Shown here in pieces: positions 32,510 to 40,372 of a DNA stretch of 64,000 nucleotides. The notes beneath the pieces were generated by a model that saw only the letters and a program-made list of their open reading frames with translations, was not told the DNA's origin and ran no database searches. Made by a program: the position numbers and the translations under genes. Numbering within the stretch: position 1 is the first letter of the stretch; every line of letters begins with the position of its first letter. This stretch comes from Sordaria brevicollis (lineage: Eukaryota > Ascomycota > Sordariomycetes > Sordariales > Sordariaceae): contig JAUTDP010000003.1 in assembly GCA_033439795.1 (NCBI GenBank), positions 868,001-932,000 on the forward strand, read 5' to 3'.

Positions 32510-34146
32510 ATGAGTTCAACCCCAACAGAGTCACAATCGCCTAAGGGAAAGGGGAAAGAGAAGTTGCCCTCTCCCGACGCTGAATCTCCCAAGGCGAATG
32601 GCCACTCAGAGCCTTCTAATGTCCTAGCGGGCGCACACTGGGTTGAAACAGTGCGTTATCTCCTGGCCTCAAACCACCTTTTCAATACATTCCCCTATTC
32701 GGCGAAGGCTTACTAACCTACACCTTACTCTCGGTCGACTTCAGGACCTTCCCGGGGAAGATGACACCGATGCGGACTCTACTTTGGGGAGCGATGCTGA
32801 GAGCTCGACCGCTTCGCTCTCTTCAAGCATCCTCCATTACCGGACTATCAACGGAAGAACCTACCATAGTGATACCGTAACGGACGGAGAGTACTGGTAT
32901 GTTTTCCTCTCCTCAAGCATAGAGGTACAATGACTGGGGCTGACTTGAGCGCGCACAGGGGACCAAATGACGAGAAGGCCAACTCGCTTCTGGACGTCTT
33001 TCACCATTCGATGACTCTGATGCTTGATGGGGAGCTGTATACGGCGCCCATTGATGGAGAGAAGTGTGAAAAGGTTCTTGATATCGGTACCGGTACTGGT
33101 AAGTTTGCCCATCTGCTGTGCTTGGGATGGAGAGTAACAGAACATTTTGCTAACCTGACGTGCAGGACTATGGGCTATGTGAGATACAACTGTACCCCTA
33201 ACAAGCAGTTTTGCCCTCAGCACAATACTGACAAGATATCTACCACGTAACAGCGACTTCGCCGACAAGTACCCCAATGCCACGGTCATTGGCACCGATC
33301 TCTCACCCATCCAGCCCACCTGGGTGCCTCCCAATCTGCGTTTCGACATCGACGACGCCTCCCGCGAATGGACCTACACCCCCAGCTCCTTCGATTTCAT
33401 CCACATCCGTTGGCTCACAGGATCCATCAAGGACTGGACGGCGCTGTACAAGGAGGCCTACCGCTGCCTGAAGCCAGGCGGCTGGATTGAGCACCTCGAG
33501 ACCGAAGGCCACGTCGACTCGGAAGACGGAACTATCCACGACAAGACGGCCTTGAGCCAGTGGGACGTCATCTGGAAGGAGGGCGGCAGAAGGAGTGGGA
33601 ACCCTGTTGAGATTCTGGAGAAGAATCTCCAGGCGAGGGGGATGGAGGAGGCAGGGTTTACTAACATTAAGGTTACTGATTACAAGGTATGCTCATGACA
33701 ACCCGACTTCATTATATCCCTTGAACCTCGTCTTTGCGGTGTAGTAGCGGGGGGGCTTCTGTGGCTTTCTCCCTGTCCACGACCCTGCATGAGGCGCTTT
33801 TCAAACCTCAAGCACTGCACCGCGCACCGCATCAAAAAATGAAAGACGAACTGAAAGAAAGTGTACCTCTACTAACTGGCATTCTTCAATCTTCAAGACC
33901 CCCTGCTCCCCCTGGCCGCAAGACCCCAAGCAGAAGGAGCTTGGTCTGTTCATCTACGCCGTCTTCACGATGGATCTCGAGGGCGTCATGCAGTTCATGT
34001 TCAACAACATCATGGGATGGTCGCCTGAGGAGACGGCCAGGTACGCGGCGCATTTGCGCAGGGAGCTGAAGGACACCAAGCAGTTCCATCCTAACATGAC
34101 ATGGAGGATTGTTTATGCGCAGAAACCGTTGGATGCTGAGGATTAA
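32510..34146 (+). CDS. MT9: LaeA-like class I SAM-dependent methyltransferase (displaced copy)
   Basis: Six exons: 32510-32650, 32745-32896, 32959-33098, 33166-33178, 33254-33686, 33898-34146, giving 375 residues. Intron positions are those of MT6 and MT8: no FHH intron and the extra intron after WAI with a 13-nt exon. The tail (47 residues) has [19 protein letters not shown], so fewer SP/TP sites, and ends GAHWVET. Core: acidic block with [27 protein letters not shown], motif [16 protein letters not shown] (~139-153), [11 protein letters not shown] (~221), ending QKPLDAED like MT2. Separated from MT8 by the nitrate reductase and the ankyrin-CorA gene, so it is a dispersed member of the same array. 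The catalytic core has visibly higher GC at third positions (33254-33686) than MT1-5. Confidence 0.92.
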
Positions 34147-34615
34147 GGATTCTGTTGCAATGGTGGGAGTGGGAATAGCGACGGGATCCCAGGTTGGAGT
34201 GGCATTGGTTCAGTTGAGAGGGCGGGATGGGATGAAGTCAAGGACAACAAGGAAGATGGTGTTGTGCGGTTGACAGGTCCCGTCTGCATGAAGTCTCGAT
34301 GCAGTGCGATGGACGGCCGGGACTGATGGACGTGCAGTGGGCGGGTTGGGAACGAGCATCCGAGTGTCAAAAAGGGGATGCACGCACTCAGTGCAATCTC
34401 ATTGGATTCCGTACGGTCCATGCCATGAATTAGGTTGAATCCGGCAAGGACGGGACGGAGGTTCCATCCCAGGTACACCAACGAGATTCTGTTAGAAGGG
34501 GTAGTAGAGCGATGAAATTTCACATGATCAAGGTCAGGCCTCACTAACAGAGGTACCTCGGTCGTGTCTCTGCATCTTCGTGCCTTCGCACCCGACTGCC
34601 CGCCCGGGCATCAAC

Positions 34616-34808
34616 CAGTGCACTGCACGTGGCAACTTGAACTGCAGCGCCGCCAGTGCAGTCACCTGCACCCTGAGACGACCTGCCCGCTGCGGTGGGC
34701 TCCAGTGCCCGACACCACTGCACCTCGCTAGCCCGGCATCATGCCCGCCATCATGCCCGCCATCATCGCGACCGCCACTGCGCTCCTTCATCGACCACTG
34801 CACTGCAC
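34616..34808. repeat. Cluster of CACTGCA / TGCAGTG words
   Basis: CAGTGCACTGCAC, CCAGTGCAGTC, CCACTGCACC, CCACTGCGC and CCACTGCACTGCACC occur within ~190 bp, at irregular spacing. A second, denser palindromic version is at 55955-55983. Nature unknown; possibly remnants of a dispersed short element. Confidence 0.5.
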
Positions 34809-34924
34809 CTTCAATTTGGTAAATTGCATCGCAGTCGAAGCAGAGAACCAAGGGCTTCTAGTCCAGCAAAGGCCTTCTAGGCAACCTGAAGTTTGGTTTT
34901 CTAGTCCTGATACTAGTGAGTCTG

Positions 34925-35014
34925 GCGTAGTTGGTTCACCTAGCACAGTTGGTCTACCCAGCGTAGTTGTTTTGCCTAGCCTAGTTGGCTCACCTATCCT
35001 AGTTGCTCAACGGG
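34925..35014. repeat. Five-copy degenerate 18-bp tandem repeat
   Basis: Units begin at 34925, 34943, 34961, 34979 and 34997 with consensus near GCNTAGTTGGYTCACCTA. Copies 1 and 4 are nearly identical; copies 3 and 5 are diverged. It lies in non-coding sequence between MT9 and a convergent gene. Confidence 0.75.
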
Positions 35015-35197
35015 GGGCTCTGATTGGTCCAATTCGTTTCGAAATCCCCTCACTTTTTGTCTTTCATTCGCGTGCTCCCGCTCCTTTTGACACTGCACAC
35101 CAGCAGCACCACCACCACAACACAACCATCGATCACTCCCGACATCGTCCCCAGCCCCTAACAAAACCTGCGCTGTGCTGCGCCTATGGTTTCCACA

Positions 35198-36298
35198 TTA
35201 CTCCCCAGCCCGAATAACCTCCAACAACCTCCCCATCATCGTCCCACCATTACTCACCCCCTTTCCACCCCCGTCATCTCCAGTCCGCTGCTCCAGCCTG
35301 TAAACTCCCACCCCTCCATGTCTCTCACTCATCCCTCCCTCAGCCAGAGGGCAATACTCAACCCCCTCCACCCCCTCCTGCAACGAAAGCCAACAAGCAA
35401 GTAACATCCCCTCAACCAACCAAAGTGACCTCTCCCCTGAGTCTGCGAATGGGCCCGGATCTCTCTCCCCCTTCGCAATGGGGAATACGGGAATAGCAGT
35501 AATCGGCGTCCGCGGCTCCCCTCGCTGTTGCCGTCTGTAAGACAGGGCGTCTTCGAGCCGGTCTATCCAATCCAGGTATGAATCAAACCACGAATTTGAC
35601 TTTGAGCTGGGAGAAGAAGAAAGGTGGTAAAGGGTTTGCAGGTGGGAGAGTTTAACCCTGTGAAGACGGAGTTTTGGGTGTTGTTCTTTGCTGGCGGTTC
35701 CTGTTCGTGGTTGTGGCTGTGACTGTGGTTGTGGGGAGACAGGAGGGGATGAAGCAGTGTAATACATGTGCGAGGAAGAGTTGGCTTCTAGGCCGGGGCG
35801 GATGTAGTATTTTATCTTCATTGCTGCCGGTGGTGAGCTGTTGGAGTTGGAGTTGGGCTTGGTGGTAACGCCCCGTTCGCTCTGTTTCTGACTGGAAGTT
35901 CTTGTCAATGGCGTTTGTGGTGTTGTTCTGGCTGGCGTTATGCTCGCTCCGCCCGACCCTATACTACCAAGTGGTAAAGGGCTGAATAACACCCCGTCGA
36001 TACTCCCATGGCCATAGTCCGGCCCGGGACCAGATGACGGGAATGCAAATCGTTGTTGTGACTTGATTGGCGTGGAATTGTCGAACGGGTTCAGATCGGT
36101 GTTGTACTGTATTTGAGGCACAGGAGCAGATGGTTTGCGAAGATTGATGATGATTGAACCGTCAGGCTCGAGGGAAAGGACCAGCCCGTAATCGGTTTCG
36201 AACGAGAGACTGGTTTTTGGAGATTGTGAGGCTGCGGCTAAGGCGCAGAGGAGAAAAGCCAGGTCTGTGTTGGTCAGGGTTCGTGATGTTCGTGACAT
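35198..36298 (-). CDS. Hypothetical Ser/Pro-rich protein
   Basis: Intronless frame of 366 residues on the minus strand. The N-terminus has a short hydrophobic stretch (LAFLLCALAAASQ, ~13-25) and then SLSFETDYGLVLSLEPDGSI. The centre (~110-220) is low-complexity Ser/Pro/Gln/Thr. The C-terminal part is ordered-looking, with SYLDWIDRLEDALSYRR (~250) and an ERSLWLVEGMLLACWLSLQ segment (~300). I do not recognise a domain. The length, the absence of introns or stops, and the ordered N- and C-terminal blocks around a disordered centre support a real gene of unknown function. Confidence 0.6.
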   Translation of the reverse strand: MSRTSRTLTNTDLAFLLCALAAASQSPKTSLSFETDYGLVLSLEPDGSIIINLRKPSAPVPQIQYNTDLNPFDNSTPIKSQQRFAFPSSGPGPDYGHGSIDGVLFSPLPLGSIGSGGASITPARTTPQTPLTRTSSQKQSERGVTTKPNSNSNSSPPAAMKIKYYIRPGLEANSSSHMYYTASSPPVSPQPQSQPQPRTGTASKEQHPKLRLHRVKLSHLQTLYHLSSSPSSKSNSWFDSYLDWIDRLEDALSYRRQQRGEPRTPITAIPVFPIAKGERDPGPFADSGERSLWLVEGMLLACWLSLQEGVEGVEYCPLAEGGMSERHGGVGVYRLEQRTGDDGGGKGVSNGGTMMGRLLEVIRAGE

Positions 36299-37171
36299 TG
36301 TGTGTCGTTGTTATTGCGGCTCGCGGACGGAGGACTTGTTATGGATGAAGAGATGAGTGACATTGTCAGATTTGAACAAACGGCGGCCAAGAGTGGATGG
36401 ATATATGAGAGCAAGGCTATATTTCATTGTGCTATAGCTGAGGCATAAAGCATCCATATGGGTAAGCGGGGTGGAAAGGCCAAGTTGTGCAAACGGCTGG
36501 CTGTACTCTAAGTATCCAACGTCATCTGGATGAGAGTTGTGGGATTATATGCCTGAGTGGTTCCAAGGAACATGACACAGCAATACCGGCTGCTATCCTA
36601 CTAAGAATACCCACACGTGAAACTCTTTCTCCCCGTTCCCTCCCCACGAGCTGATCATGGAGTAGCTGTCACTGCACCGCAGACGGTTGTCTTCTAGAAT
36701 CCAAAATAAGATCGGCCTGCTCAAGAAGTCTCAGATCTCCAAATGCACGATTGCGGGACCATAGCTCCGCTGACATCCGAAATAACGGAGAGTGCCGAAA
36801 AGAGGGAGTCGATTGGCTGTGGATGGTTTGACGGCTGGTGGGAGAATGGTACTGCCACCCACCTTGGGACTGTCATTGGTTTCCTTAGCCGCTGAATGTC
36901 AGCGCTGAGAATAGAACAGGGTAGTGGTTTCGTTTGGAATCTGTCTGTTAGCAATAGTACAGCAAAGGGCCGTTTTTCTATATCTTGGATGTCAGCCAAG
37001 ATCGCGGGCGAAGAGTCGAAGGTTGTGGTATTGTAGATGTCAATGCAGGTGCTTTGAACTTGAACCGAAATTGCATGTTGTATGGGTATCTCCGCGAAAA
37101 AGAATATGTACACGAGAATATTATGCATTACTGATGTCCCTTGTTGCTGGCTCTCTTCGGTCTTCTTCCCG
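36299..37171. other. Intergenic region between two minus-strand genes
   Basis: About 0.87 kb, containing the 3' end of the pepsin-like gene and the promoter of the Ser/Pro-rich gene. A 224-codon minus-strand frame (36721-37395) overlaps the 3' coding part of the neighbouring gene and has no domain. Nothing else seen. Confidence 0.5.
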
Positions 37172-39138
37172 TTAAGTAAACCGGGGAGTGCCGCCAGAAA
37201 GCTCTGCTGGTGCCACAGGTCGGCTGCTATTATCGAGCTCATAAATCCAACCCTGCCCTTGCACCTCGGCAGGCTTGTTGTTGTAGTACTCTCCGTAGTA
37301 ATGAGGTTGCTGTCCTCCTTGTGATGCGTGATGGTGGTATTGTTGTACTCCAACGGCAGGATGCTTGTAGTTTGCCGATGCTGGCAATTCCCCAATGTTT
37401 GGTTGATATTGACTTTCTAGTTCTCCGACCGGTGGAGGGAAGCCACGTGCCGATCCATCCGTCATATCGCCGGAGTTCTCGGACTGAGCGTTGTTGGCTC
37501 TGCGTCGTCGTCGCATGATGAAGAAGACCACGGTACCTATCAGGACCAGAGCACCGACACCGCCAGCCACTCCCCCGGCAATAGCGGCGACATTGGTCTC
37601 TGCGGCCGGTTCGCTCGTAACTGAGCCCGCAGTGCCATTATTGCCGGATTCATTCCCTCCAGATCCAGCTTCACCCTCCGCATCCCCAGCACCGCCATCC
37701 GTGGGCTCGCTTGCGCATGAGTCCTTGACATGGCTAATCGCAACCAAGCTGCTCTTGGCTGTAGGGTTCGCTTGCCACAAGGTGAAGGTTTCGGCTTCGT
37801 GATCCACCATGAGGTAAGCCGAGGTGAAGAAAAAGCGGCCGAGGGTTGCGGGTTGAGTCCCAAGACGGTTGATGGGCAATTCCATGCGATTAGGTTCCGT
37901 GATGAACGATCCGTTTCGGGCGATCTCCTCAGACGGTACGATAAGCTGACTGTTGGGAATTCGGATGCTCAAGCCGTTCGAGAGAGCGATGGTAAGGTCG
38001 CCGTCATAGTATCTGAGGAAGCTTTGTTAGGCGACGTAGTTCAGGGTAGAGAAGTCAGGTAATGGCACTTACGATGGATTGGCAGTATTGTTGTAAACCT
38101 GGCCACCCCAATAGAATCCGAAGGAATCACCCTTGCTGACCATTCCGGTCGCCTTCTCAAAGTTGTCAATGACAAACCCGGGAGCCTCCAAAAGCAAGTG
38201 CCTCTGTGGTACAATGCAGACCGGAATAGCCGAGTTTCGCGGCATGATGCTCTCGTCATCACCGTTGCGGTAGTTGAGAACGAGGTCGGAAACCGTGACC
38301 TTCATGCCTGTCCAACATCCTGTCGACTCACTGTAATCGAGCGGCTGCGTGTAATTCTTCCCAATCGTCTTCTCCTGATCGTAGCCGCCAAACACAATAG
38401 AGCCATCCAGGGGCGCACCACTGCCCCATTGGCGACCCCAGAAATAAGACCATACCCTTGACGGAATCTTTTTGCTTTGGCCCAGGGCGTTGAGGTAGGT
38501 CGAGTTGGATCCCAGACCTAGGGCATGGAGGATAGTGTAGCCGCCGTCCCATCTCAGACGTGGGATGCCAATAGGCATGGTAACGGAAGAGGAATCCGAC
38601 CCGCCCACTGAAAGTGTCTCGACACCAGCAAGCGAGGATTGTATCAGCTTCTTGACGCCAAGTTCGGTGCCCGTAGTGGTGATCTCGTTCGTTGCTCCAC
38701 CGGCTGAAGCGAAGTCATTGAACTTGGTGAAGGATTTCGATTTCTCGTAGTGGTAAATACCGCCTCTTCGGACGAAGCAAATCTCATCGTTCCATATAAT
38801 GCTCGGGTCACAGAGCATCTGCTGGTCGTAGAGGTATGTATTATTAAGATCCCTAGATGTCGCGAAGTCAGAGTCAAGACGAAAATCAACCCAATCGGGC
38901 CATAGAAGACTTACGGCCAAGCGTTTACCAAGATTGTCTGTTCAGGAGTGCCGACCTTCATAGCAATACCTCTCATAAAGGAGTCGGGAACCTCTGGATC
39001 GATCTGCTTGGTAGTAATTGGGAAGGATAGAGGCAAGGGACAGTCGGCAGCCAGGACATTTGCAGCCCCAAGGGCAAGCACGAGGCTTGTCGTCATGAAC
39101 ACCATTGCTTTGCCAACGACATGAGATCCAGAAGACAT
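37172..39138 (-). CDS. Pepsin-fold (A1-like) membrane protein lacking catalytic aspartates
   Basis: Three exons on the minus strand: 39138-38915, 38852-38073, 38012-37172, giving 614 residues. Signal peptide ~12-31 (MVFMTTSLVLALGAANVLA). The A1 fold is suggested by KVGTPEQTILVNAWPDLNNT (~58-79), GSIVFGGYD and the two-lobe length. The first DTG site is replaced by NAWPDLNNT, and the second, expected near RNSAIPVCIVP (~279), also has no D(T/S)G. A Gly/Ser/Asn-rich linker leads to a TM helix (~472-498) stopped by RRRRR, and a ~115-residue cytosolic tail rich in Tyr, His and Pro. Known relatives in fungi are surface or wall-associated proteins; this one is best read as a non-proteolytic, binding or sensor-type homologue. 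Start chosen at 39138 because it gives the signal peptide; an ATG 33 codons upstream (39237) is in frame. Confidence 0.8.
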
Positions 39139-40372
39139 ACAAGAAATAACTTTGGCCACAACGAGGGAAAAGAAGAGCGGGAGAGACGAGAGGATGTGGC
39201 AGAGAACGGGCACAGCCGCCTCATAAGGCGGTATCAAAGTTTGTTTGGGTCTGGTACCATGTTGTTGGCGACGATCATGCTACCCAGTCATCTTTTCGAT
39301 CGAATCCTTCGTTTAGCGCTTACTTACAGCTAGGCGGAAGATTGGATGCCGGAGAGGTTGCTGGCCGAAGAGGAGCCCGTTCTAAGGTGCTCAAGCCGGC
39401 AACCATGTCCTGGCCCAATCATGGGAAGGCGGTGGCTGGTACGCTAGGAACTCTCCAGTGTGATGTAAAATGCCTTGCGCTAGGTAGGCAGCGAAATATC
39501 AAGACGGGAGCTCACCTTGTTCCGTTCTATAATGTGTAAGAGATATAGTCAAACCAAGGATGGCATCACGGAAGGATCATGATCCTTATGCGGGAGCCCG
39601 ACGGAGCTTTCGACAGCTGTCTCATCTGAGTTCTGATCATCGCGAACTCATTCCACGTTGTCTCTCGGACCCAGGAGAGTGGTTGGCCTGCAAAGGCGCA
39701 TGTTGAACTTTGAGGACGAGGCACATGGCAGAGTGACTGCAGAAAGAAGACGATGATTGTTTTTTGTGATCTGAAAAATGTCGGTGCTGAACTGGCGCAC
39801 CGGGCGCACTTACGCATTGTTCACTGTGCGTATAAGCTTTATGCACAGATCCAGGTTGACGCGCGGTAGATCTAACAGTTTGATTGGACAATTGTACGCT
39901 TTTCCCCACTCTCCACTTCCCGCTCTCCCCTGAACCCAGTGGATGTCGCAGTCCCAGCAAGGACCCTGGAGTTTTTGAAACCTGCCCCTGGCAAGCGACG
40001 TCTAGTTCGAGGCACAGCGACAACAAAGTGCGCCTTGCTTTCCCCTCCAGCCCCTGGCGACAGTGTCTGGTGCACTGAAAGGGAAGGGACTGACAGCGTT
40101 CAGCGGTACTCAGGGACCCGCCAATGACGATCTCGCCCGCCTCAGTGGGCAACCCCCCAAACGACTGCGGCGCAAACAAGATGCCTTGGAAGCGACCTGG
40201 AAGGAAGGGAATCGTGTCGCGACCGTGGCATCATCACCATCCATCCACCATTGGAAGCAAGTCAAGGTTCACAACCGCCCTGGACCACTCCTCCATCTCG
40301 TGTAACTCGGATCATTGGAGTTGCTAGCATGGTCCAACTGCCTGTCCCATCACTTATACGCATCGAGGGGAC
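39139..40372. other. Divergent promoter region, pepsin-like gene / GH47 gene
   Basis: About 1.2 kb between divergently transcribed genes. Several short open frames overlap on both strands, none with a recognisable domain. No element seen. Confidence 0.5.

Larger units (their letters stand above)
34147..35197. other. MT9 3' flank and repeat-bearing intergenic region
   Basis: About 1.05 kb. It holds a cluster of CACTGCA/TGCAGTG words (34616-34808), a short CATCATGCCCGC repeat (34738-34770) and five copies of a degenerate 18-mer (34925-35014). No gene is convincing; a 158-codon open frame across the repeats has low-complexity composition and is not called. Confidence 0.6.

Noticed and set aside
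814..34146. Conventional secondary-metabolite gene cluster
   Set aside because: No polyketide synthase, NRPS, terpene synthase, P450, transporter or pathway transcription factor is encoded between or beside the methyltransferase genes.
34741..35217. 158-codon frame over the 18-bp repeats
   Set aside because: The open frame is a by-product of repeats whose length is a multiple of three; the rest of the translation is low complexity.
36721..37395. 224-codon minus-strand open frame
   Set aside because: Overlaps the 3' coding end of the pepsin-like gene in another frame and shows no domain.
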